Below, one piece after another: positions 54,381 to 64,000 of a DNA stretch of 64,000 nucleotides. This DNA is from Cryobacterium flavum (GTDB lineage Bacteria; Actinomycetota; Actinomycetes; Actinomycetales; Microbacteriaceae), in contig NZ_FNIB01000007.1 in NCBI RefSeq assembly GCF_900103805.1, positions 233,795-297,794 on the forward strand. Reading direction: 5' to 3'. The stretch's first letter is position 1; every line of letters starts with the position of its first letter. Below the pieces are notes generated by a model. It saw only the letters and a list, made by a program, of their open reading frames with translations, was not told where the DNA came from and did not search any database. The position numbers and the translations under genes are program-made.

Positions 54381-55558
54381 CCGACCAACCCTGGCAGAAT
54401 CGGTTCGCCGATTCGATGATGCGCACGTTCAGCCCGCCACTGGCGATGCTCGTGCGCGGTGAAGGCTGCTACGTCTGGGACGAGTTGGGCACCCAGTACC
54501 TCGACTTTCTGGCCGGAATCGCCGTGAACTCGCTCGGTCACGCCCACCCCGAGGTCGTCGCGGCGGTCACGAAGCAGATCAGCACCATCAGCCACGTCTC
54601 CAACTATTTCGCCACGCCGCCGCAGATTGAACTGGCCGAACGCCTCAAGCGCATCACCGGCGCTGGCGACGAAGGTCGCGTCTACTTTTGCAACTCCGGC
54701 GCCGAAGCCAACGAGGCCGCGTTTAAACTGGCCCGGCTGAATAACACGGGCCATCGCAACCGCATCATCTCGCTGCACGACTCCTTTCACGGTCGCACCA
54801 TGGGCGCACTCGCGCTCTCGGGCAAGCCACACATGCGGGAGGCGTTCGAACCGGTTCCCGGCGGGGTCGAACACATCGACAGCACGATCAAGGCCCTCGA
54901 AGCGACGATCGACAACACCGTCGCCGCCCTGTTCTTGGAACCGGTCAAGGGCGAGGCCGGCGTCATCGACTTGCCCGACGGCTTTCTCAAACGCGCCCGC
55001 GAACTCTGCACCGAACACGGCGTTCTGTTGATCATCGATGAGATCCAGACCGGCATCGCCCGCACCGGCGCTTGGTTCGCCTACAACCACGCTGAGATTC
55101 TTCCGGATGCCGTCACCATCGCCAAGGGGATGGGTGGCGGTGTTCCGATTGGTGCGCTGGTCACCTTCGGCTGGGCCTCCGACCTGTTTCGGCGAGGCCA
55201 GCACGGCTCGACCTTCGCCGGCAACCCGCTCGTCACCGCGACAGCAAACGCCGTGCTCGGCGTGATCGAACGCGACGACCTCGCCGCGAACGCCTTCCGG
55301 CGAGGCCAGCAGTTGCGCGAGATCATCCTCGGCTTCCACTCGCCGCTGATCGAGGAGGTTCGCGGACGCGGCCTGCTGCTCGGCGTCGGCCTGACCGAAC
55401 CGGTCGCGTTGAAGCTCGGTGCGGCCGCCCTGGCCAACGGACTCATCGTGAACGCCGCCAACGAGACCAGCATTCGCATCGCCCCGCCGCTGATCGTGGG
55501 CGACGCCGAAATCGCCGACTTCCAAGTGCGGTTCGGGCGCGCCCTCGCCAGCCTCTAG
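54377..55558 (+). CDS. argD: Acetylornithine aminotransferase
   Basis: A 393-residue class III PLP aminotransferase. [45 protein letters not shown] and the PLP lysine in [14 protein letters not shown] are present. It may also act in the lysine branch (succinyl-DAP), as E. coli ArgD does. The ATG overlaps the argB stop. Confidence 0.95.
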   Translation: MTDQPWQNRFADSMMRTFSPPLAMLVRGEGCYVWDELGTQYLDFLAGIAVNSLGHAHPEVVAAVTKQISTISHVSNYFATPPQIELAERLKRITGAGDEGRVYFCNSGAEANEAAFKLARLNNTGHRNRIISLHDSFHGRTMGALALSGKPHMREAFEPVPGGVEHIDSTIKALEATIDNTVAALFLEPVKGEAGVIDLPDGFLKRARELCTEHGVLLIIDEIQTGIARTGAWFAYNHAEILPDAVTIAKGMGGGVPIGALVTFGWASDLFRRGQHGSTFAGNPLVTATANAVLGVIERDDLAANAFRRGQQLREIILGFHSPLIEEVRGRGLLLGVGLTEPVALKLGAAALANGLIVNAANETSIRIAPPLIVGDAEIADFQVRFGRALASL

Positions 55559-55665
55559 GCTGGACGAATCCCACTTTGCGCCGGTTTTACGCCGGCGCGT
55601 GTGATTTTAAGACGGTGGAGCGGCATCCGCTCTGCAACTGAACAACGACAACCGAAAGTGACACC

Positions 55666-56595
55666 GTGACCCGCCATTTCCTGCGCGACGACGATATCTC
55701 CCCGGCCGAACAGGCCGAGATTCTCGATCTGGCCCTGGAGCTGAAGCGAGACCGATTCGCGGTGCGCCCGCTCGCTGGCCCGCAGACCGTCGCGGTCATT
55801 TTCGACAAGTCCTCCACCCGCACCCGGGTCTCCTTCGCCGTCGGCATCGCCGACCTCGGAGGCAGCCCGCTCATCATCAGCACCGCGAACAGCCAGCTCG
55901 GCGGCAAGGAAACCGCCTCCGACACCGCCCGCGTGCTCGAACGCCAGGTCGCCGCGATCGTCTGGCGCACCTACGGCCAGGCCGGGCTCGAAGAAATGGC
56001 GCTCGGCACCACGGTGCCCGTCGTCAACGCGCTCAGCGACGACTTCCACCCCTGCCAGCTGCTCGCCGACCTGCTCACGATTCGCGAACACCGTGGCGAC
56101 CTGGCGGGCCAGACCCTCGCCTTTCTCGGCGACGGCGCCTGCAACATGGGCCAGTCCTACCTGCTCGCCGGTGCCACTGCCGGCATGCACGTGCGCATCG
56201 CCTCACCGGTCGGTTACACGCCGACCGACCAGGTGGTAGCGGATGCGACGGCCATCGCCGCCCGCACCGGCGGCTCGGTCGCCCTCTTCACCGACCCGCG
56301 TGAGGCTGTCGCGGGCGTCGATGTGGTCATCACCGACACCTGGGTGTCGATGGGCAAAGAAGAGGAGAAGGCCGCGCGGCTCGGCGACCTCGGTCAGTAC
56401 CGGGTCGATGCCGAGCTCATGGGCCTGGCCAAGCCGGGCGCGCACTTCATGCACTGCCTGCCGGCCGACCGCGGCTACGAGGTCACCGCCGAGGTCATCG
56501 ACGGCCCGCAGAGCATTATCTGGGACGAGGCGGAGAACCGCCTGCACGCCCAGAAGGCGCTGCTGGTCTGGCTGCTCGCGCAAAACGCCGCCTGA
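55666..56595 (+). CDS. argF: Ornithine carbamoyltransferase
   Basis: A 309-residue enzyme that makes citrulline from ornithine and carbamoyl phosphate. The carbamoyl phosphate loop is KSSTRTRVSFAVG; the ornithine site carries HCLPADRGYEV; DDFHPCQLLADLLTI is conserved. Start is GTG at 55666. The 107 nt after argD contain a 7-bp stem GCGCCGG/CCGGCGC (55577-55597) and a GAGCGG-CAT-CCGCTC stem holding the GCATCCGC word. Confidence 0.96.
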   Translation: MTRHFLRDDDISPAEQAEILDLALELKRDRFAVRPLAGPQTVAVIFDKSSTRTRVSFAVGIADLGGSPLIISTANSQLGGKETASDTARVLERQVAAIVWRTYGQAGLEEMALGTTVPVVNALSDDFHPCQLLADLLTIREHRGDLAGQTLAFLGDGACNMGQSYLLAGATAGMHVRIASPVGYTPTDQVVADATAIAARTGGSVALFTDPREAVAGVDVVITDTWVSMGKEEEKAARLGDLGQYRVDAELMGLAKPGAHFMHCLPADRGYEVTAEVIDGPQSIIWDEAENRLHAQKALLVWLLAQNAA

Positions 56596-56612
56596 CCGAC
56601 CCCTCGCCTTTG

Positions 56613-56684
56613 GGACGGGGCCCAGGCCCCGTCCCGGGGCCCAGTTTATAAACTGGGCCCGTGGACGGGGCCTGGGCCCCGTCC
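56613..56684 (+). repeat. Compound palindromic element, complete copy
   Basis: The order is arm A (56613-56634, itself a hairpin of GGACGGGGCC and GGCCCCGTCC with a CA loop), a perfect 24-bp palindrome P (56637-56660, half site GGGCCCAGTTTA), and arm A' (56663-56684), the exact reverse complement of A. A second, shorter copy (A and P) is at 63266-63317. It occupies the place between argF and argG where argR stands in many actinobacteria. Confidence 0.9.
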
Positions 56685-56723
56685 GCAGTGCAGGCGGGCG
56701 ACCGGGGGCCGCGGCGCAACACG

Positions 56724-56729
56724 TAAACT
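56724..56729 (+). promoter_or_regulatory. -10 hexamer TAAACT before argG
   Basis: TAAACT here lies 28 nt before the argG ATG, and a ribosome site (AGGGAG, 56748-56753) follows, so this promoter gives a short leader. It shows the same hexamer used in a led transcript, a useful contrast to the leaderless genes. Confidence 0.5.
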
Positions 56730-56757
56730 TTAGACAGATCAAGATTTAGGGAGAACC

Positions 56758-59395
<2,638 letters not shown>

Positions 59396-59397
59396 TA

Positions 59398-59992
59398 GTG
59401 ACGTTCGCGCCGGGCCTGCTGGAGCGACCCGCACTCGAGGTCGCCCCGCTGTTGCTCGGCGCGGTAGCGACCCGTGGGGCGGTCTCCGTACGCATCACCG
59501 AGGTTGAGGCCTACCTCGGCGAGAGCGACCCCGGTTCGCACGCCTTTCGCGGTCGCACACCCCGCACGCAAACCATGTTCGGCCCGCCCGGGCATCTCTA
59601 CGCCTATTTCAGCTACGGCATGCACGTCTGCGCCAACGTTGTCTGCTCGCCGGACGGTGAGGCATCGGCCGTACTCCTGCGCGGCGGCGAGGTCGTCGCG
59701 GGAATCGACGAGGCCCGCAGTCGACGCCTGACGTCGAAAACGGATGCTGACCTCGCGCGCGGCCCGGCCCGGCTGACCAAGGCCCTCGGCATTGTGCTCG
59801 GCGATGACGGCGCCGATCTGGCTGTGGCACCGTTCGACCTTGAGGTGCCGGCCCGCCGCGCCGATTTCGCCACCGGGCCGCGTACCGGGGTGAGCGGTCT
59901 CGGTGGGGAGTCGAGTACCGTGGCGCTTCTGGGTGCCGGGGGAGGCATCCGTTTCGCCGTATCGGCGATCGACCCGGCAGGCGCGTCGCTAG
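59398..59992 (+). pseudogene. 3-methyladenine DNA glycosylase (MPG/AAG family) with a one-base frameshift
   Basis: The first 170 residues are normal for MPG: ITEVEAYLGESDPGSHAFRG (substrate Glu), FGPPGHLYAYFSYGMHVCAN and ARGPARLTKALGI. After GVSGLGG the frame changes. If one G is removed from the run GGGG at 59905-59908, reading gives PWRFWVPGEASVSPYRR, the standard family end, and stops at 59990-59992, sharing CTAG with the convergent gene. As written, the frame runs on to 60798, antisense to that gene. It is either a recent mutation, which would leave an unnatural C-terminus, or a sequencing error. The gene repairs alkylated purines when intact. Confidence 0.8.
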
Positions 59993-60588
59993 ACCAGCGC
60001 CATCGGCACCAGGGCAGCGCAGCCGCAGGCCCAGATGAGGCTCGACAGGGTGCCGATGATGAACCGCTCACGCGATTCGGCTGCGGCCAGCTCGGTGAAC
60101 CGGCCGACACCCTTGATGGCGACGACGATGGCGATGGCCTCGGGAAAGCCGGCCAGGATCGCGCCGGCCACGGCCAGACGTTCCAGGATGCCGATGGTCA
60201 CGCCGCCCCGCAGCACCTCGTGAGTCTCCGGGTCGCTGACCCCGGCCAAGGTCGGGGCCGGTTTGCCGGCGTTCAGCACCATGATTCCGCCGTGCTGGCC
60301 GGGCGGTACCGAGTTGTTGGTGGCCAGATCGAGGGCGAGCACGGCGACCGGGCCGCCACCGATCACGGCGAGGGCCAGCGCGAGCATTCCGAGCACGATA
60401 CCGAACGCGCTGGGGCCGGGGCCCATCGGGACCGCGGCGAGCACGAGGGCCAGGGCGAGTGTGGCCATGGCAGCGATCGCGTAGAGCTGGCGGTGCAGTT
60501 TGAAGGCGATCGCGGCGCAGGTGAGCGAGGCCAGGGTGACCAGGATCAGGGCGACCCAGTACAGGAACGTGAGAACGTTGAAAGTCAT
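59989..60588 (-). CDS. Membrane protein paired with a SatD-like protein
   Basis: A 199-residue protein with about five hydrophobic segments (near 5-28, 35-58, 60-88, 135-160 and 175-198) and a central soluble loop (about 90-130). I do not recognise a family. Its ATG overlaps the stop of the SatD-like gene by four bases (ATGA), so the two are made together; this is a frequent pattern for SatD-type proteins with a membrane partner. Function unknown. Confidence 0.75.
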   Translation of the reverse strand: MTFNVLTFLYWVALILVTLASLTCAAIAFKLHRQLYAIAAMATLALALVLAAVPMGPGPSAFGIVLGMLALALAVIGGGPVAVLALDLATNNSVPPGQHGGIMVLNAGKPAPTLAGVSDPETHEVLRGGVTIGILERLAVAGAILAGFPEAIAIVVAIKGVGRFTELAAAESRERFIIGTLSSLIWACGCAALVPMALV

Positions 60589-61202
60589 AGGGTTTCCGAT
60601 TCGTTCGCGTCGTGGTCGAGTTGCTCTAGCAGCCTAACCAACGCCGGTCGGGCTGCCTGCTCGACCCGGTACTGCGCTGCCTTGAGTCGCTGGCTCACGG
60701 CCCCAGTCGTGATTCCAAGCTCGGCAGCAATATCGGTCTGGGCCAGCCCGCTTTCGAAGAGGTCGCCGGCTTCCCAGCCCTGGGGGGTACGGCGTTGACG
60801 CAGCAGCAACAGCATGGTGACGAGTGCCTCGATGCCCGGGGCGGCTGCATCAGCTGGACTGACCTCGAGCGCAAAGTGCGCCTCGGTTCGCTTCGCGCGC
60901 ACCACGGCATCGCGGGCCGCGATGAACGCACCGCCGGTGGCCTGCCGGGTAGACGCCGGCAGGGGAGTGCGCACGCTTCCCACACCGAGCCCGACGCTCC
61001 AGTGGCCGGACCGATGGAGCGCGAGAATCGTGGAGAGAGTCGGCCGCGCCGCCGACACAAGCAGCTGAATCTCATCGCCGGCGGTCTGGTCGGGCGGCAG
61101 GCTGAAGGCATCCGGATTCTGCGCCAGGAGTCGGGCGATCATCTCCCGCGCACGATCGTGATCGTTGCGGCTGTCGATCTGGTCAGCGGTGATGACAAAC
61201 AT
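60585..61202 (-). CDS. SatD-like DNA-binding protein
   Basis: A 205-residue protein. The N-terminal two thirds (MFVITADQIDSR, AGDEIQLLVSAARP, WSVGLGVGSV, GGAFIAARDAVVRAKR) resembles the SatD family, named from an acid-tolerance locus of Streptococcus mutans. The C-terminal 50 residues form a helix-turn-helix (LAQTDIAAELGITTGAVSQR). It is likely to bind DNA, and symmetrical AGCC/GGCT sequences in its own promoter suggest autoregulation. The ligand and other targets are unknown. Confidence 0.7.
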   Translation of the reverse strand: MFVITADQIDSRNDHDRAREMIARLLAQNPDAFSLPPDQTAGDEIQLLVSAARPTLSTILALHRSGHWSVGLGVGSVRTPLPASTRQATGGAFIAARDAVVRAKRTEAHFALEVSPADAAAPGIEALVTMLLLLRQRRTPQGWEAGDLFESGLAQTDIAAELGITTGAVSQRLKAAQYRVEQAARPALVRLLEQLDHDANESETL

Positions 61203-61225
61203 GGCTCAGGCTCCGTCCTGCATTC

Positions 61226-61254
61226 AGTCTAATTAAGCCCACAGGCTAAATCAA
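61226..61254 (-). promoter_or_regulatory. Promoter and candidate operator of the SatD-like gene
   Basis: On the minus strand TTGATT (61254-61249) and TAGACT (61231-61226) are spaced exactly 17 nt. The spacer contains TTTAGCC-TGTG-GGCTTAA, a near-perfect inverted repeat (61233-61250). Two more AGCCTAAAGCC-like half sites lie just upstream (61263-61277). This arrangement fits a repressor bound between -35 and -10. Confidence 0.6.
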
Positions 61255-61334
61255 GTCCAGTATAGGCTTTAGGCTGAATTGTCACGCGAGGAGAGTGGAT
61301 GCTGCCGCCGATTCGGTGAGGCGGCCCCGGCTGG

Positions 61335-61340
61335 TAATCT
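61335..61340 (+). promoter_or_regulatory. -10 hexamer TAATCT before tyrS
   Basis: TAATCT ends 6 nt before the tyrS GTG at 61347 and no ribosome site is present. No T-box leader precedes the gene; the whole upstream gap is 144 nt and shared with the SatD promoter. Confidence 0.55.
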
Positions 61341-61346
61341 GAACGC

Positions 61347-62648
61347 GTGTCAGACCCCACCATCCTTGCCCAGCAGACCAATGATCTCTCCTTCGATTCC
61401 GTGTGGGAGGAGATCAACTGGCGCGGCCTCGTGCACGTCTCCACCGACGAAACCGAGCTCAAAGCGCTGCTCGATGGTGACCCGATCACCTACTACTGCG
61501 GATTCGACCCGACCGCGGCGAGCCTGCACCTCGGCAACCTGGTGCAGCTGCTGCTGATGCGGCGTCTGCAACTGGCGGGGCATCATCCGCTCGGCCTGGT
61601 CGGCGGTTCCACCGGACTCATCGGCGACCCGCGCCCCACCGCCGAGCGCACGCTGACTCCCACCGACACCGTGGCAGAGTGGGTGGGCTACCTGCAGGCG
61701 CAGGTCTCCCGGTTCCTGAGTTCCGAGGGCGAGAATGCCGTCACGCTCGTGAACAACCTGGACTGGACCGCGCCCTTGAGCGCGATCGACTTTCTGCGCG
61801 AAATCGGCAAGTACTACCGCGTGGGCACCATGCTCAAAAAGGATGCCGTCAGCGCGCGTCTCAATTCCGACGCCGGCATCAGCTACACCGAGTTCAGCTA
61901 CCAAATTCTGCAGGGCCTGGACTACCTCGAACTGTTCCGCAGCTACGGCTGCGTGCTGCAGACCGGTGGCAGCGACCAGTGGGGCAACCTCACCAGCGGA
62001 ACCGATCTCATCCGTCGCGCCGAAAGCGGCACCGTGCACGCCATCGGCACCCCGCTCATCACCAACAGCGACGGCACCAAGTTCGGTAAGAGCGAGGGCA
62101 ACGCGGTCTGGCTCGACCCGAACCTCACGAGCCCCTACGCCTTCTACCAGTTTTGGCTCAACACCGATGATGCCGACGTGGTCTTTCGGCTCAAGGTGTT
62201 CACGTTTCTCTCACGTAGTGAGATCGAGCGATTCGCCGAACTCGTCGAAACCGAACCGTTCCGCCGAGAAGCGCAGCGCCGGCTCGCGCTCGAGGTGACC
62301 AGCCTCGTGCACGGCCAGGCGGCGACGGATGCTGCCATCCACGCCGCCGAGGCCCTGTTCGGCCAGGGTGACCTGGCCGAGCTCGACCCGGACACTCTGG
62401 AGGCCGCCCTGCGCGAACTTCCGCACACCACGACGGCGCCGCACGCGACCGTGCTGCAATTGCTCGTCGACACCGAGCTGTCGAAGAGCATCGGTGACGC
62501 CCGGCGTGCGGTTCAGCAGGGTGGGGTGTACCTGAACAATGCGAAGGTCACCAGTGTCGACCTGACCATTGAGGGATCGGTGCTTCCCGGGGGAGTAGCG
62601 GTGCTGCGCCGCGGCAAGAAGACGCTCGCGGGTATTTTCGTCGAGTAG
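61347..62648 (+). CDS. tyrS: Tyrosyl-tRNA synthetase
   Basis: A 433-residue class I synthetase. The HIGH-type motif is SLHLGNLVQ, tyrosine is recognised through YCGFDPTAA and the KMSKS-type motif is DGTKFGKSEGNAVW. The C-terminal 60 residues form an S4 RNA-binding domain (GGVYLNNAKVTSVDLTIEG). Start is GTG at 61347 directly behind a -10 hexamer. Confidence 0.97.
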   Translation: MSDPTILAQQTNDLSFDSVWEEINWRGLVHVSTDETELKALLDGDPITYYCGFDPTAASLHLGNLVQLLLMRRLQLAGHHPLGLVGGSTGLIGDPRPTAERTLTPTDTVAEWVGYLQAQVSRFLSSEGENAVTLVNNLDWTAPLSAIDFLREIGKYYRVGTMLKKDAVSARLNSDAGISYTEFSYQILQGLDYLELFRSYGCVLQTGGSDQWGNLTSGTDLIRRAESGTVHAIGTPLITNSDGTKFGKSEGNAVWLDPNLTSPYAFYQFWLNTDDADVVFRLKVFTFLSRSEIERFAELVETEPFRREAQRRLALEVTSLVHGQAATDAAIHAAEALFGQGDLAELDPDTLEAALRELPHTTTAPHATVLQLLVDTELSKSIGDARRAVQQGGVYLNNAKVTSVDLTIEGSVLPGGVAVLRRGKKTLAGIFVE

Positions 62649-62704
62649 CCACCTCGACGGCTCCGTTGCAGGGGGGCGACAGATGCGGATGGCAAGATGT
62701 CGAC

Positions 62705-63244
62705 GTGGAAACTCTTCGAACCGAACGCCTGCTGCTGCGCCCCTGGACCCTCGATGACACCGACTTCGTCTTCGGTCTGTATTCGCTGTGGTCCGTGCAA
62801 CAACACATCGGGCTGAATCCACGGGTGATGACCGACCGCGCCGAGGCGATCGCGGTGATCAACCGCTGGCAGGGAATGGAACATCCCATTCATGCCATTC
62901 GAGCGGTGACGGATGCCGACACCGGCGAGATCTTCGGCAACCTATTGCTCAAGTCCATTCCGGCGTCGAGTCCGGTGACGCCGCTCGTGCCGTCGGGGGA
63001 TACCGAGATCGGCTGGCACTTTCACCCGAACGCGTGGCACCACGGCTACGCGACTGAAGCGGCATCCGCTGTGTTGGCCGAAGGCTGGAAGACGGGACTC
63101 GACCGGGTGGTGGCGGTGACCACGCCCAGCAACCGGCCGTCGCAGCGGGTGTGCCTTCGTATCGGCATGACGCATAAGGGCAGGACCGACCAGTACTACA
63201 ACTCGGTGAGCGAACTCTTCCTGGCGTTCGCCCCCGAGCCCTAG
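62705..63244 (+). CDS. GNAT-family N-acetyltransferase
   Basis: A 179-residue acetyltransferase of the RimJ/RimL-like type. It begins (V)ETLRTERLLLRPWTLDD, and the acetyl-CoA region is IGWHFHPNAWHHGYATEAAS followed by AVLAEG; VTTPSNRPSQRVCLRIGM is the last core motif. The open frame begins at TTG 62666, but GTG 62705 gives the family start. The substrate is unknown. It is the last protein gene before the rRNA operon. Confidence 0.88.
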   Translation: METLRTERLLLRPWTLDDTDFVFGLYSLWSVQQHIGLNPRVMTDRAEAIAVINRWQGMEHPIHAIRAVTDADTGEIFGNLLLKSIPASSPVTPLVPSGDTEIGWHFHPNAWHHGYATEAASAVLAEGWKTGLDRVVAVTTPSNRPSQRVCLRIGMTHKGRTDQYYNSVSELFLAFAPEP

Positions 63245-63265
63245 CCTCCGCGCTTCCCTGCTTTC

Positions 63266-63317
63266 GGACGGGGCCCAGGCCCCGTCCGTGGGCCCAGTTT
63301 ATAAACTGGGCCCACGG
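63266..63317 (+). repeat. Compound palindromic element, shorter copy
   Basis: Arm A (63266-63287) is identical to that at 56613-56634. It is followed by a perfect 32-bp palindrome (63286-63317, half site CCGTGGGCCCAGTTTA) whose central 24 bp equal P of the first copy. The right arm A' is missing; GGGCCC-GGAC remnants follow at about 63327. It lies between the acetyltransferase gene and the rRNA leader. Confidence 0.9.
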
Positions 63318-63918
63318 CTAGAAGGTGGGCCCGGACGCGCCGGGAGGCCCGCCAGGGGCATTTCGGACGTGTTTCGAGCGGATGACCGCCCCCGACACGC
63401 CCGGGATGTAGCAGTGAGTTGCGGGGTATCAGGATTCACCGTAATGTCATCTAAGTCACCCCACAGGTTCGGAAAAAGCCAAGCGCTTCCGGCCTCAAGC
63501 GGGACCAATCCCAAGTCAAAATAGCCCGAAATTTTTCGCGTGACAGTGACTTGATGAAGTTCACACGAAGTCGATTCAATTTGACTCGTGCTGGGCGACA
63601 AGAAATAAGAGTAGTACTCCAGTGCAATGGTCTTCGTGGCCGGCGGCTGGGTGTGTCCGATCCTTGAGAACTCAACAGCGTGCACAATGTCAAATGCCAA
63701 AAACCTCGTGGTTGTCGGCCCGTTTCTAGCGGGTTGCAGCCGGGAGATTCCTTTGGAAATAATATTGAACAAGTCCTAACTTCGGTTGGGCAACTAAACA
63801 AAGCAAGTCAGTAATGATTTGTTCTTGTCAGTTTCAAACTTGCATCTTTTCGGCCTATTCCGGCTGTGGGGTGCACTAGATGGGCACTGAACTTTCGGGT
63901 TTGGGAGCTATTCAAACA
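63318..63918 (+). promoter_or_regulatory. rRNA operon promoter region and 16S leader
   Basis: No convincing protein gene lies here; the base composition drops toward A+T. A possible rRNA promoter is TTGACT (63581-63586) with TAAGAG (63606-63611), spacing 19 nt, which is a little long. CTTGAGAACTCAACAGCGTG (63663-63681) matches the sequence that typically follows the boxA antitermination signal in actinobacterial pre-rRNA leaders. The remaining 230 nt would be removed during 16S maturation. Confidence 0.65.
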
Positions 63919-64000
63919 TTTACGGAGAGTTTGATCCTGGCTCAGGACGAACGCTGGCGGCGTGCTTAACACATGCAAGTCGAACGGTGAAGAGGAGCTT
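63919..64000 (+). rRNA. 16S ribosomal RNA, 5' end only
   Basis: GAGAGTTTGATCCTGGCTCA (from 63925) is the conserved 5' segment of 16S rRNA, followed by GACGAACGCTGGCGGCGTGC and the variable region 1 start at GTCGAACGG. The mature 5' end is set at about 63919 by comparison with E. coli numbering. The gene is cut by the window end. The visible part is actinobacterial but too short for a genus call. Confidence 0.97.

Noticed and set aside
59398..60798. 466-residue plus-strand open frame taken as one protein
   Set aside because: Only the first 170 residues are a DNA glycosylase; the rest is antisense to a coherent membrane-protein gene, and a one-base correction restores the normal end at 59992.
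63299..63772. 157-residue minus-strand open frame before the 16S gene
   Set aside because: It is antisense to the rRNA promoter and leader, has no ribosome site and no recognisable domain.

Overview
The window looks like the chromosome of a high-GC actinobacterium, most probably of the family Microbacteriaceae (Cryobacterium/Leifsonia-like). The signs are a G+C content I estimate by eye at about two thirds, frequent GTG starts, and actinobacterial gene orders: ftsK-pgsA-cinA-clgR-DUF3046-recA-recX-miaB-miaA-dapF-hflX-lexA, lhr-nei, infC-rpmI-rplT-rRNA methyltransferase-pheST, and argCJBDF-GH. Many genes also have a TANNNT -10 hexamer 6-9 nt before the start codon, which suggests leaderless transcripts. 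I cannot name the genus with certainty. The window ends about 80 bases into a 16S rRNA gene.

Layout. 1-11.4 kb: end of an ABC permease, then DNA translocation (ftsK), phospholipid synthesis (pgsA), cinA, a ClgR-type regulator, recA/recX with an SOS box, tRNA modification (miaB, miaA) and dapF. 11.4-22.8 kb: an RsmC-like methyltransferase, hflX, metF-metE, lexA divergent from a LysM gene in the position of the SOS-induced division inhibitors, and hisC-hisB-hisH-priA-sseB. 22.9-28.3 kb: the repair pair lhr-nei. 28.4-31.2 kb: a DUF1844 gene, then infC (apparent AUC start)-rpmI-rplT and a SpoU methyltransferase. 31.2-42.3 kb: accessory genes lying between the SpoU gene and the glu-pheST block. 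42.5-49.7 kb: a glutamate-type ABC transporter (gluABCD) and pheS-pheT. 49.7-51.2 kb: a frameshifted AbiEi-like gene between two copies of a 70-bp palindromic repeat. 51.2-59.4 kb: the arginine genes, with a compound palindrome and no argR between argF and argG. 59.4-63.2 kb: a frameshifted 3-methyladenine glycosylase gene, a SatD-like regulator with a membrane partner, tyrS and an acetyltransferase. 63.3-64.0 kb: a second copy of the compound palindrome, the rRNA leader and the 16S start.

The most unusual part is the operon at 33.7-39.8 kb. Two of its genes together resemble the fungal enzyme aldos-2-ulose dehydratase (AUDH): one carries the cupin part (33732-34415), the other the beta-propeller part (35645-36919). 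Between and after them, with start/stop overlaps, come a UDP-GlcNAc 2-epimerase, a Tat-exported FAD oxidase of the berberine-bridge type carrying both covalent-flavin residues, and an acyltransferase-3. An MmyB-type XRE regulator and a DHA2-family exporter follow. This would fit a bacterial route to a dehydrated, possibly acylated sugar-derived pyranone; the chemistry is inference. An opposite three-gene operon next to it encodes an LLM flavin monooxygenase, an unknown protein and an esterase.

The window also contains a frequent short word, CGGATGC/GCATCCG (about 64 copies by eye, roughly one per kb, several-fold above a base-composition estimate). It occurs in both orientations and three times as close inverted pairs, two of them forming intergenic hairpins. 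This resembles the behaviour of DNA uptake sequences in other bacteria, but no function is shown.
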